Source of the DNA: Planctomycetota bacterium
GTDB taxonomy: Bacteria > Planctomycetota > Phycisphaerae > Phycisphaerales > Phycisphaeraceae
Direction of reading: 5' to 3'
Assembly (NCBI GenBank): GCA_016350165.1
Contig: CP066225.1
Location: 2,170,001-2,234,000, forward strand
DNA length: 64,000 nt
A model generated the notes under the pieces. It was not told the origin of the DNA, did no database searches, and saw only the letters and a list, made by a program, of their open reading frames with translations. Shown here piece by piece: positions 25,661 through 34,574 of this stretch. The translations under genes and the position numbers were made by a program. How positions within the stretch are numbered: position 1 is the stretch's first letter; every line of letters starts with the position of its first letter.

Positions 25661-27151
25661 ATGGGGCAACTAAACAAAATTTACCGAACACCACTAACAC
25701 TACTCACAGATCTCTATCAACTCACAATGGCTTATGGCTATTGGAAACAAGACTACGAAGATCGCGAAGCTGTCTTTCACTTATTCTTCCGAAAACCTCC
25801 ATTCAATGGTGGTTATGCGATCGCAGCGGGATTAGAGCAAGCCATTGACCTATTGACAGATTTTCATTTCAACGATGAAGATTTGGATTATCTTGCTTCA
25901 CTCAATGGTAATGATGGACAACCTCTGTTCGAGAAAGATTTTCTTTCATATTTAGCTGATCTGACATTCACATGCGATGTTGATGCTGTTCCAGAGGGAA
26001 CTTTGGTATTTGGAAATGAGCCAATCATTCGCATCCGTGGGCCAATATTACAAGCCCAGATCATCGAAACGGCTCTTCTGAACATCGTCAATTTCCAAAC
26101 ACTCATCGCAACCAAAGCATCTCGCATTTGCGCAGCGGCAGGAGATGACGATGTGCTTGAATTTGGTTTACGCAGAGCCCAGGGAATTGACGGAGCACTC
26201 ACTGCCAGCCGTGCGGCTTACATTGGCGGATGTGATGCGACATCGAATGTACTCGCAGGAAAGTTGTTTGGCATACCGGTTCGCGGCACACATGCCCATA
26301 GCTGGGTCATGTCATTCGATGATGAGTATGAAGCGTTTGAACGGTATGCTGAGTCGATGCCTAACAATTGCGTCTTTCTCGTTGACACCTATGACACACT
26401 TGCAGGTGTGAAGAATGCTATCGAAGTCGGCAAGCAACTAAGATTAAATGGCCATGAGATGGTGGGCATTCGTCTTGATTCGGGCGACCTTGCATACCTG
26501 AGTATAGAAGCACGCCGTATGCTTGACGCTTCAGGATTCGAGAATGCCGTCATTGTCGCATCTAATGACCTTGATGAAAACATCATCCAAGATCTCAAGT
26601 TACAGAATGCTCAGATTGCAGTTTGGGGCGTCGGCACCAAACTAGCGACTTCATTCGACCAACCAGCGCTCGGTGGTGTTTACAAACTTGGCGCGATTCG
26701 CGATACGAATGGACAATGGATACCTCGAATGAAAATGTCTGAACAAGTCATCAAGACCTCAATCCCAGGCATGTTACAGATCAAGCGATTTAGAAACCCA
26801 CAAGGGCTTGTCGCCGACATGATCTACGATGAACTCACCGACGTTAAAGAAGCGAATACTATTGTTGACCCGAAAGACCCAACACGACACAAAAAAATCA
26901 GCCCTCAATCATCAAGCGAAGATTTACTGATCCCCATCATGCGTAACGGCGATGTCGTTTACAGCAATCGTAGCACAAATGAGATTCGTTCCTACGTAAA
27001 AGATCAACTCGCCATGCTACACCCTGGCTCTAAGCGTTTCATGAATCCTCATGAATATCCTGTTGGACTGGAACTCAATTTGTACGCGTTACGCAATCAG
27101 TTAATTGAAGAAGCACGCGACAAAGCAGTGGCTACGGAGATAGAACTATGA
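25661..27151 (+). CDS. pncB: nicotinate phosphoribosyltransferase
   Basis: A 496-residue cytoplasmic enzyme of the Preiss-Handler pathway, converting nicotinate and PRPP to nicotinate mononucleotide. The family signature runs through TLLTDLYQLTMAYGYW (residues 12-27), FGLRRAQGIDGALTASRAAYIGG, GIPVRGTHAHSWVMSF, VDTYDTLAGV and GIRLDSGDLAYLS. AAGGAGGT lies 7 nt before the ATG, the strongest ribosome-binding site in the window. It overlaps nadE by 4 bp (ATGA), so the two are translationally coupled, and it is controlled by the NrtR box in its promoter. Confidence 0.95.
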   Translation: MGQLNKIYRTPLTLLTDLYQLTMAYGYWKQDYEDREAVFHLFFRKPPFNGGYAIAAGLEQAIDLLTDFHFNDEDLDYLASLNGNDGQPLFEKDFLSYLADLTFTCDVDAVPEGTLVFGNEPIIRIRGPILQAQIIETALLNIVNFQTLIATKASRICAAAGDDDVLEFGLRRAQGIDGALTASRAAYIGGCDATSNVLAGKLFGIPVRGTHAHSWVMSFDDEYEAFERYAESMPNNCVFLVDTYDTLAGVKNAIEVGKQLRLNGHEMVGIRLDSGDLAYLSIEARRMLDASGFENAVIVASNDLDENIIQDLKLQNAQIAVWGVGTKLATSFDQPALGGVYKLGAIRDTNGQWIPRMKMSEQVIKTSIPGMLQIKRFRNPQGLVADMIYDELTDVKEANTIVDPKDPTRHKKISPQSSSEDLLIPIMRNGDVVYSNRSTNEIRSYVKDQLAMLHPGSKRFMNPHEYPVGLELNLYALRNQLIEEARDKAVATEIEL

Positions 27152-29133
27152 GATTAATACGTGTAGGCAGCGCAGCATTAAACCAAACACCACTTGATTG
27201 GGACAATAACGCCTCAAACATATGCAATGCAATAAACGAAGCTCGTGAAAATAAAATCGGGCTTTTATGCTTACCTGAATTAAGTATTACAGGTTACGGT
27301 TGTGAAGATGCTTTTTTCGCACCGGAAACCAGACGCATGGCACGACAAATCCTATGGGAATTACTACCGCACACCAAGGGTATCGCCACAACATTCGGCC
27401 TACCGATTATGCACAACAGCCTACTGTTTAACGCATGTGCTTTTGTTGTAGATGGCAATGTTGTTGGCATCGTCCCCAAACAGCAACTCGCAGGAAACGG
27501 GCTGCACTATGAGCCACGCTGGTTCAAAGCATGGCAAGAAGGTGTCACTGACGTCTTGCAGTTAAAAAATCAATCAATACCTTTCGGTGATTTAGTCTTT
27601 CAACTAGGCGACATCCGAGTAGGCTTTGAAATTTGCGAGGATGCATGGGCGTCACAGAGACCCGCAGCACATCTTGCCAATCGAAATGTAGATTTAATCC
27701 TCAACACAAGCGCAAGTCACTTTGCATTCAGCAAACACAAGACAAGAAAGCAGCTCGTAACTGAAAGCTCTCGCGCATTTGGTGTCGGCTATGTTTACAG
27801 CAACCTTGTAGGAAACGAAGCAGGACGTGCAATATATGATGGCGGCACGCTCATTGCAGCAAACGGGAAGCTAATAGCAGCAGGACCACGTTTTGTTTTC
27901 ACGCAACATAAAATCACTCAAGCTGTACTCGATATTGACGACATAAGAACGGCTAAAGCTCAGCTTGCCAGCCGACAATTTATCTCTACCCCAAAGAACG
28001 ACATCATACATATTGATTTTGATATCCCCCAATCAATCACAGAATCCAACCCCTTGAATGAAGCAACTTGGGAGAATGATGCTTACTTACATGAAGAAGA
28101 ATTTTCGAGAGCAATTGCACTTGGTTTATATGACTATGCCCGCAAATCGAGATCACAAGGTTTTATCGTTTCTTTGAGCGGCGGAGCGGATTCAACTGCA
28201 GTCGCATGCCTTGCCTACTTAATGATAGATTTCGCATTGCAGCACAACTGCGTCAACGAAGTATGTAAGCAACTTGGCATTGAACCGCCGAGCGTTCTCA
28301 CTGATTCCCCCACCACAGCACTTACAAGTCACATACTCACGACCGCATACCAAGCGACGCAAAACAGTTCAGACGAAACCAGATTAGCCGCAAAGGCAAT
28401 TGCCGATTGCATTGGTGCGATACATTATGAATTCGACATCGATCCTATTGTTAAACAGTACACAGAAATGATCGAAGGCGGCATCAAACGCCAATTAAAC
28501 TGGGCCAAAGACGACATTGCCCTACAGAATATCCAAGCGCGTGTACGTGCTCCCGGTGTCTGGATGTTGGCCAACATTGAAAACAAACTGCTTTTAGCAA
28601 CGAGCAATCGTTCTGAAGCTGCTGTCGGTTACGCCACCATGGATGGTGACACTTGTGGAGGAATCAGCCCTATCGCAGGCATCAATAAAGTGTTCCTCCG
28701 GAATTGGCTTGTGTGGCTGGAAAAGCATGGCCCATGCGACATCGGCCCAATCAAGGCTGTCAAAGCAGTTAACCGACTCACACCGACGGCAGAACTTCGA
28801 CCCGTTGAAAAGCACCAAACGGACGAAGCCGACCTTATGCCCTACGAGATCCTCGATGCAATTGAGAATGAAGCGATTGGCCGCAAAAAAGCGCCCAAAG
28901 AAACGCTTGCAGCACTGCTACCTCAATACCCAGATTACGAACAACTGCTACCCACATGGATCAGTCGCTTCTATACCCTTTGGTGTCGCAACCAATGGAA
29001 ACGAGAACGTTACGCTCCAAGTTTCCATGTCGACGACAAAAACCTAGACCCCAAAACATGGTGCCGATTCCCCATTCTTTCAGGCGGCTACAAGCGTGAA
29101 ATCAATGAATTATTGGCCTGTGTAGCCAACTAA
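27148..29133 (+). CDS. nadE: glutamine-dependent NAD(+) synthase
   Basis: A 661-residue two-domain enzyme that amidates nicotinate adenine dinucleotide to NAD using glutamine. The N-terminal nitrilase-type glutaminase has the triad E44 (LPEL), K111 (VPK) and C163 (FEICEDAW). The C-terminal synthetase has the ATP P-loop SGGADS at 344-349 and ATSNRSE, GDTCGGISPI further on. It is translated through the ATGA overlap with pncB. Nicotinate mononucleotide adenylyltransferase, the step between the two, is not in the window. Confidence 0.95.
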   Translation: MRLIRVGSAALNQTPLDWDNNASNICNAINEARENKIGLLCLPELSITGYGCEDAFFAPETRRMARQILWELLPHTKGIATTFGLPIMHNSLLFNACAFVVDGNVVGIVPKQQLAGNGLHYEPRWFKAWQEGVTDVLQLKNQSIPFGDLVFQLGDIRVGFEICEDAWASQRPAAHLANRNVDLILNTSASHFAFSKHKTRKQLVTESSRAFGVGYVYSNLVGNEAGRAIYDGGTLIAANGKLIAAGPRFVFTQHKITQAVLDIDDIRTAKAQLASRQFISTPKNDIIHIDFDIPQSITESNPLNEATWENDAYLHEEEFSRAIALGLYDYARKSRSQGFIVSLSGGADSTAVACLAYLMIDFALQHNCVNEVCKQLGIEPPSVLTDSPTTALTSHILTTAYQATQNSSDETRLAAKAIADCIGAIHYEFDIDPIVKQYTEMIEGGIKRQLNWAKDDIALQNIQARVRAPGVWMLANIENKLLLATSNRSEAAVGYATMDGDTCGGISPIAGINKVFLRNWLVWLEKHGPCDIGPIKAVKAVNRLTPTAELRPVEKHQTDEADLMPYEILDAIENEAIGRKKAPKETLAALLPQYPDYEQLLPTWISRFYTLWCRNQWKRERYAPSFHVDDKNLDPKTWCRFPILSGGYKREINELLACVAN

Positions 29134-29189
29134 GCTAAAAGCAGACCATCGCAAGATAATTTAATTAAGTCATTTTTAATATTAGCCGA

Positions 29190-29218
29190 TTGACTTAGTG
29201 TATTTTTCACATTATGCT
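29190..29218 (+). promoter_or_regulatory. promoter of the nrtR operon
   Basis: TTGACT (29190-29195), 17-bp spacer, TATGCT (29213-29218), with the NrtR box lying across the spacer. Confidence 0.65.
29195..29215. promoter_or_regulatory. NrtR operator before nrtR
   Basis: Dyad TTAGTGT-N7-ACATTAT with one mismatch relative to the site before pncB; the same arm length and spacing. Confidence 0.7.
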
Positions 29219-29248
29219 TAATGTAAATAAAACACCTTGAGGAATACC

Positions 29249-29938
29249 ATGACACACACATACAAATATCCACGATCAGCACTCACAGTAGACGTCGTTG
29301 TATTCGCATTAGATGAGGACGATCTACAGGTTATGCTGATTGAAAGAGATATTGAACCATTCGCGGGACAGTGGGCACTTCCGGGGGGCTTCGTTCAGGT
29401 TGAAGAAACTTTGGACGAAGCCGCCCGCCGCGAATTGGAAGAGGAAACCGGGGTAAAGAACATTTACCTCGAACAACTCTACACTTTCGGCGAAACCCAA
29501 CGAGACCCCAGAGAACGAGTCGTAACAGTCGCCTACTACGCACTTGTAAACCTTGAAGGACATAACATCAAAGCCAGCTCGGATGCGAGAAACGCTGCTT
29601 GGTTCTCAATCAATGATCTACCCAAGCTAGCTTTTGATCACGAGCATATACTCGATACTGCTCTTGAGCGTTTAAGAGGAAAGCTCAGATACCAACCGAT
29701 AGGCTTTGAATTACTGCCATCTAAATTTCCATTAAGGCAATTACAGAATTTATATGAAACGGTTTTAGATCGCTCTTTGGATAAGCGGAATTTTCGAAAG
29801 AAAATTCTGAGTATGGATATTCTTATTGAACTCAATGAGATTGAAAAAGACGTTGCTCATCGAGCTGCCCGTCTCTATCGATTCGATAAGAAAAAGTACG
29901 ATCGAAAAACTAAAAAAGGGTTCAATTTCGAACTTTAA
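29249..29938 (+). CDS. nrtR: NrtR, NUDIX-type repressor of NAD metabolism
   Basis: A 229-residue protein with an N-terminal NUDIX-like domain (residues 10-140; [27 protein letters not shown]) and a C-terminal winged helix (about 150-225; [29 protein letters not shown]). NrtR binds ADP-ribose or NAD-related ligands and represses NAD genes. The TTG at 29237 is inside the Shine-Dalgarno (TTGAGGA), so ATG 29249 is the start. The two matching dyads and the surrounding NAD genes make this assignment strong. Confidence 0.92.
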   Translation: MTHTYKYPRSALTVDVVVFALDEDDLQVMLIERDIEPFAGQWALPGGFVQVEETLDEAARRELEEETGVKNIYLEQLYTFGETQRDPRERVVTVAYYALVNLEGHNIKASSDARNAAWFSINDLPKLAFDHEHILDTALERLRGKLRYQPIGFELLPSKFPLRQLQNLYETVLDRSLDKRNFRKKILSMDILIELNEIEKDVAHRAARLYRFDKKKYDRKTKKGFNFEL

Positions 29939-29966
29939 ATAAACCAAACCAGTTCCGGAGCGAATC

Positions 29967-31013
29967 ATGGACACAAGCCAAAAAATCAAAGGGTGCATAA
30001 TTGGAACTGCAGTCGGTGATGCGCTTGGTTTACCAAGAGAAGGTTTAAGCCAAAGAAGATCCTACAAGCTATTTGGCAATAACCCAATAGAACACACCTT
30101 ACTATTCAAACGCGGTCTATGCAGCGATGACACCGAACACACCATCATGATTGCTCAGGCCTATATCACTTCACAAGGGGAACCTGAATTATTTCGCCGT
30201 CAATTCGCAAAGCGATTGAGATGGTGGCTTGTCAGATTACCTGCCGGTGTGGGTTTGGGCACTCTTCGAGCATGCATAAAGCTATGGCTTGGTTTCAGAA
30301 AGTATAGCGGAGTCAAGAGTGCTGGTAATGGCCCTGCCATGAGAAGTGCTTTACTAGGCATCCTCGCTCAAGACAACACGCACCTTCAAAAACTCGTTAC
30401 AGCTTCCACACTTACAACACACACAGATCCACGTGCTCTTCAGGGGGCATTGTTGATAGCCACAGCCACTCATATTCTCACAAACAACACACAGAATCTT
30501 CCGGAATCCATCGAGTTGTTAGAAGAACTAATGCCATTAGCTTCGGATAAGGAACTCAGTGATAACTTAAGCAAAGCGCAACAACACTTGAGTCAAAATC
30601 AATACCCAGAGGAGTATGCGAAATCAATCGGCCAAGACAACGGCATCAGCGGTTACATCAATCACACAGTACCAGTTGCACTTTACTGCTGGCTGTATCA
30701 CCGCAATGATTTTCGCGCAGCCGTTGAAGCAGCTATCCATCTGGGCGGTGATACGGATACTGTTGCAGCGATTGTTGGAGCCCTTGCTGGTACAGAATGC
30801 GGGATTGACGCTATTCCCGAACAATGGATTAATAACCTTGCAGAATGGCCCTGCTCTACCCAATGGCTAGCAAAATTGTCTGAAGCTCTCACTGAAACTG
30901 ATGCTACTACAAAAGCACCAACAGTTAACCCTATATTCTTGCTTGTTCGTAATCTCGTATTCATCCCCCTAGTTTTAGGGCATGGACTCCGCAGACTCGC
31001 TCCACCCTATTAA
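29967..31013 (+). CDS. ADP-ribosylglycohydrolase family protein
   Basis: A 348-residue DraG/ARH-like enzyme that removes ADP-ribose from proteins or other acceptors. Metal-site motifs: GTAVGDALGLP (residues 13-23), CSDDTEHTIM and LGGDTDTVAAIVGALAG. It follows nrtR by 28 bp in the operon. In this setting it would release ADP-ribose for the downstream NUDIX hydrolase and reduce the ligand load on NrtR. The true substrate is not known. Confidence 0.88.
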   Translation: MDTSQKIKGCIIGTAVGDALGLPREGLSQRRSYKLFGNNPIEHTLLFKRGLCSDDTEHTIMIAQAYITSQGEPELFRRQFAKRLRWWLVRLPAGVGLGTLRACIKLWLGFRKYSGVKSAGNGPAMRSALLGILAQDNTHLQKLVTASTLTTHTDPRALQGALLIATATHILTNNTQNLPESIELLEELMPLASDKELSDNLSKAQQHLSQNQYPEEYAKSIGQDNGISGYINHTVPVALYCWLYHRNDFRAAVEAAIHLGGDTDTVAAIVGALAGTECGIDAIPEQWINNLAEWPCSTQWLAKLSEALTETDATTKAPTVNPIFLLVRNLVFIPLVLGHGLRRLAPPY

Positions 31014-31025
31014 GGAGACACAATC

Positions 31026-31655
31026 ATGAAAGCACTCATTCTAGTAGACATTCAAAACGATTTTACACCACAAACAGCAAACAAACCTCAAGGTAACTTA
31101 GCAGTGCCTAAAGGCAATGAAGTCATTAACGTTGCAAACAAAATTATGCTTCATTTTGATCTAGTGATCGCTACTCAAGATTGGCACCCTCAAAATCACC
31201 AATCCTTTGCTAGTCAACATACCAATCATAATATTGGTGATTTAATACAGCTTAATGAATTAAATCAAATACTTTGGCCAGATCACTGTGTACAAAATAC
31301 ATTCGGTGCCGAGCTTTGTGAAAACCTGAATCGAGATCTGATCGATCAAATTGTTTTCAAAGGTACCGCCCCACAGATTGACAGCTACAGCGGCTTCTTT
31401 GACAACGGCCACCTCAAAGCCACCGAATTAGAAACCATACTCAGAGAGCAGAATATTGAAAGCGTCTACATCATGGGATTAGCCACAGATTATTGCGTCA
31501 AATACACCGCATTAGATGCAGCCAAACTTGGCTTTGACACCCACCTGATACTCGAAGGCTGTAGAGGCGTTGAACTTCAAGAAGGTGACTGCAGCAATGC
31601 AATTCAAGAGATGAAAGCAGCAGGCGTAAACATAATTAACAAAATTGATTTGTAA
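31026..31655 (+). CDS. pncA: nicotinamidase
   Basis: A 209-residue isochorismatase-fold amidase hydrolysing nicotinamide to nicotinate, feeding PncB. Catalytic triad D8, K112 and C157 (GLATDYCVKYTA). The metal-binding region TQDWHPQNHQSF carries D52, H54 and H58. It starts 12 bp after the glycohydrolase gene with GGAG before the ATG. Confidence 0.93.
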   Translation: MKALILVDIQNDFTPQTANKPQGNLAVPKGNEVINVANKIMLHFDLVIATQDWHPQNHQSFASQHTNHNIGDLIQLNELNQILWPDHCVQNTFGAELCENLNRDLIDQIVFKGTAPQIDSYSGFFDNGHLKATELETILREQNIESVYIMGLATDYCVKYTALDAAKLGFDTHLILEGCRGVELQEGDCSNAIQEMKAAGVNIINKIDL

Positions 31656-31689
31656 CAAAGTAAATAAAACCAACTGAATGGGGTAAACA

Positions 31690-32898
31690 ATGATTAATTT
31701 TAAAACAATCCGTGAAGGTGAACGTGCCGCCGTTTGGAACATGAACGGTAAAGTGAAATACATCGATGGTCCTAAACGGCTATGGCTTTTTAGAGAAACC
31801 TTCGAAAATCTAATAAACTACAGTGCCGAAGCCGATCAGTACTTAGCAGTGCGATTCCAAAACGGCGATATAAAACACATGCACGGACCAGCCGCCGTCT
31901 GGCTGGACCCAGTATTACATGCAAAAATTGAGATAAAGCCACTCATCCCCATCAACGCGAATGAAGCCGTCGTCATATATCAGCGTACAAACAAGCAAGA
32001 GGTAAACCGAAAAATCTTGCAAGGCCCCGCGCAGTACATGCCTGATCCTGATGAATGGCTTCATCGCTTCAGCTGGCACGGAGCCGATCCAAACAACCCA
32101 AAACAAAAAAAACCATCGACTTTAGCTTTCACTAAATTGAGAGTGATACCCGATCAAATGTACTTCGATGTACAGGACGTAAGAACTGCTGATGATGCAT
32201 TATTGACTGTCCAACTCATGATTTTCTTCGAGATCATAGACATCGAAAGAATGTTAGATCAAACTCATGACCCTGTTGCAGACTTTATCAATGCGGTCAC
32301 TGCCGACATCATTGATTTCGCTGCCAACAGACCCTTTGAAAAATTCAAACAGGATACTGACAAACTCAATAACCTTGAAGCTTATAACAATTTGATCGCC
32401 CGCACTAAGCGTATTGGCTACCAGGTTAACAAGGTTGTATATCGTGGCTATGAAGCAAACCCCAAGCTCCAAGCAATGCATGATCACGCGATTGAAACAC
32501 GTACAGCTTTACAACTTGAAGCTGAAACTGAACAGCAAGCCCAAGAGCTTGCGGATCTTAAGCTGACACGTGAGGCGGACCGTGAAAAACAGCAACGAGC
32601 GCTTGAGCAAAAACGTACAGAGCATGATCAGCTCATGAAGCAATTAGCCCACCAGCAACTAATTAAACAGAATCAAGCTGAACACAAACAAAAAATGGAG
32701 TTCGAGCAAGAAAGCAACACACTTGAACAGAAGCATCTACATGAGAAGAACGTTGAACGTGCTAACTACCTAAAACTCATGAAAGAAATGCAAATCGACC
32801 TCACACAATACTTGGTAGCCCAATACCAAAATCCAGATCGCCTAATCCGAATCGATGGCACAGGCAACGATCATCCACAATTACACTTGCATGACTAA
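31690..32898 (+). CDS. SPFH / major-vault-like coiled-coil protein
   Basis: A 402-residue soluble protein without signal peptide or membrane helix. The N-terminal 130 residues carry three spaced motifs, DGPKRLW (26-32), HGPAAVW (65-71) and QGPAQYM (111-117), in strand-rich modules that resemble the repeats of major vault protein. Residues about 145-260 form an SPFH-like domain (LTVQLMIFFEIIDIERML, DPVADFINAVTADIIDFA, IGYQVNKVVYRGYEANP), comparable to the vault shoulder. Residues about 265-370 are a Gln/Glu/Lys-rich coiled coil like the vault cap helix. It may self-assemble. It sits in the NAD/ADP-ribose operon, 34 bp after pncA and 12 bp before the NUDIX gene. A plain stomatin-like protein is the alternative; its job here is unknown. 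Confidence 0.78.
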   Translation: MINFKTIREGERAAVWNMNGKVKYIDGPKRLWLFRETFENLINYSAEADQYLAVRFQNGDIKHMHGPAAVWLDPVLHAKIEIKPLIPINANEAVVIYQRTNKQEVNRKILQGPAQYMPDPDEWLHRFSWHGADPNNPKQKKPSTLAFTKLRVIPDQMYFDVQDVRTADDALLTVQLMIFFEIIDIERMLDQTHDPVADFINAVTADIIDFAANRPFEKFKQDTDKLNNLEAYNNLIARTKRIGYQVNKVVYRGYEANPKLQAMHDHAIETRTALQLEAETEQQAQELADLKLTREADREKQQRALEQKRTEHDQLMKQLAHQQLIKQNQAEHKQKMEFEQESNTLEQKHLHEKNVERANYLKLMKEMQIDLTQYLVAQYQNPDRLIRIDGTGNDHPQLHLHD

Positions 32899-32910
32899 GA
32901 AAGCGCAGAC

Positions 32911-33453
32911 ATGAATCTCCAACAACCAAAAATACTATATCAAGGCAAGTTCTTACATCTCATGCAAGATAACAGCTGGGAATATGTCACGCGACCAAAT
33001 ACAAACGGCATCGTATGCATTATCCCAATTCTAAATAACGGAAGTATCATATTCACTGAACAATATCGCCCACCGGTCAATGCCAATGTCATTGAACTCC
33101 CCGCCGGCCTCTCCGGCGACATCGATTCAACCGAATCACTCCAAACTGCCGCAGAAAGGGAACTGCTCGAAGAAACTGGTTACAAAGCCTGCAATTGGAA
33201 AGTGCTTTTTTCTGGCCCATCATCGCCCGGCTTAACAAATGAGATAATCACTTTCTTCCTAGCAACGGACCTGAGTACAATCGGCAAAGGTGGCGGCACC
33301 GATGACGAATCAATCAAGATTCATGAAGTCGCAATACAATCCGCATCCAACTGGCTTGCTGATTGCCACAATGCAGGCAAACTAATCGACTGCAAAATCT
33401 GGGCAGGCCTCTATGCAGCCAGAAACAATGCTAGACATCCGGATTACATCTAA
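32911..33453 (+). CDS. NUDIX hydrolase, ADP-ribose pyrophosphatase type
   Basis: A 180-residue NUDIX hydrolase. The box is GLSGDIDSTESLQ...AERELLEETGY (REUXEEXGU part intact), preceded by EQYRPPVNANVIELPAG, the ADP-ribose pyrophosphatase subfamily pattern, and followed by FSGPSSPGLTNE. It would cleave ADP-ribose to AMP and ribose-5-phosphate. It is the last gene of the nrtR operon, consistent with clearing ADP-ribose released by the glycohydrolase. Confidence 0.9.
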   Translation: MNLQQPKILYQGKFLHLMQDNSWEYVTRPNTNGIVCIIPILNNGSIIFTEQYRPPVNANVIELPAGLSGDIDSTESLQTAAERELLEETGYKACNWKVLFSGPSSPGLTNEIITFFLATDLSTIGKGGGTDDESIKIHEVAIQSASNWLADCHNAGKLIDCKIWAGLYAARNNARHPDYI

Positions 33454-33542
33454 CATAAATCTCTCGATTTATCACTGTAATTGTCATTTGCAATACCATC
33501 GAACAATAACAGTAATTCATATATTGATTAGCACTTTGATAT

Positions 33543-34574
33543 CTACCAGAGGTTGGCTTGATCTTCTCTAAGCTTCCTCGCACGAGCCGTCACCGTTAAA
33601 TTCGTCAAATGGCATTTCCCATTTGTGATATCGCTATTCTTGCAACCACATACCTGAACTGATAACCCATACTGACTTGCAATACAACGAATACGATCGA
33701 ACTCCTTCTGTCGCATATCCTGTGAAAGCGTTTTATCACCACTCTGACTTCCGCCTGAGCGCAACTTGGAATAGCTCCCCTTTTCAAACGGCTTCATAAT
33801 GCGATCTAACAGTTCCTGATCATCTATATTTCGCCTTAACGAACCGATAATTGCTGGGCGAAGAAAAAGATAGCTCACTGATACATCCTTTACGCCACAT
33901 TCCGATACACTTGCAAACAGATTCTCTAGCTGCTTATCGTGACCTGTTACACCATAGATCAGTGGATCTGCTCGCAAAGAAGCTGTTACACCGACATCGA
34001 TTAATTTCCCAAGACTATTCAGCCGCTGCACCGCTGTAGCTGCTTTAGGCTCAATCGCCGCGTTTAGATTCATATCCAATGTTGTCAATCCAACTTGCCC
34101 CGCAACGAGTTCTGGATGCTCCGCAAACAAATCGAGAAACGTCTTTGGTACCTCACCCTTGGTGACAAATTGCACACCAATACCGCAGTTCAACAGCTAC
34201 TTCATCGTCTTGTACGATTGTTCAAGCACTTCATCAACAGGCATAAACGTATCAGAAGATGGACAAAAATATACAGCTATAGGCAACGGCTTGCCCCGTT
34301 TAATTTTCTTTTGTAATTCATGTTCAACTTGTTCAGCAGTATTGCGATAAACCGTCACAGCCTCATCGCCCGGATATTGTGCGTACCCTCGAATATAGCA
34401 GTAAGCGCACCCATGCATACAACCTGCCGTCATATTAACCGTTGGCAAATGCGATAAACATCGCAACTTTGAAGTCGTGAGTACATTTGTTTTTCGATCG
34501 ACTAAACTGACTTTCACCAAATCCGCCTCCCTTTCTGTGGCAGCAGCACTTGATTTTCTCACCGTGTGACGCAT
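33543..34574 (-). pseudogene. radical SAM protein interrupted by an in-frame amber codon
   Basis: Reading from ATG 34574, the first 125 residues contain the radical SAM cluster motif C52-x3-C56-x2-C59 (CMHGCAYCYIRGYAQYPG), in the style of spore-photoproduct-lyase-like proteins. A TAG at 34199-34197 stops the frame after SYKTMK. The same frame continues with LLNCGIGVQFVTKGEVPKTFLDLF to a stop at 33543 and keeps conserved radical SAM barrel features. The gene is thus a single frame with one amber codon where Tyr, Trp, Gln or Lys would fit. It may be a recent pseudogene, a readthrough gene or a base error. The start overlaps the end of the upstream methyltransferase remnant by 16 bp. Confidence 0.7.

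Noticed and set aside
33455-33515. Terminator after the NUDIX gene
   Set aside because: ATAAATC/GATTTAT and ACTGT.ATTGT dyads are present, but neither is followed by a T run, so they are not called.
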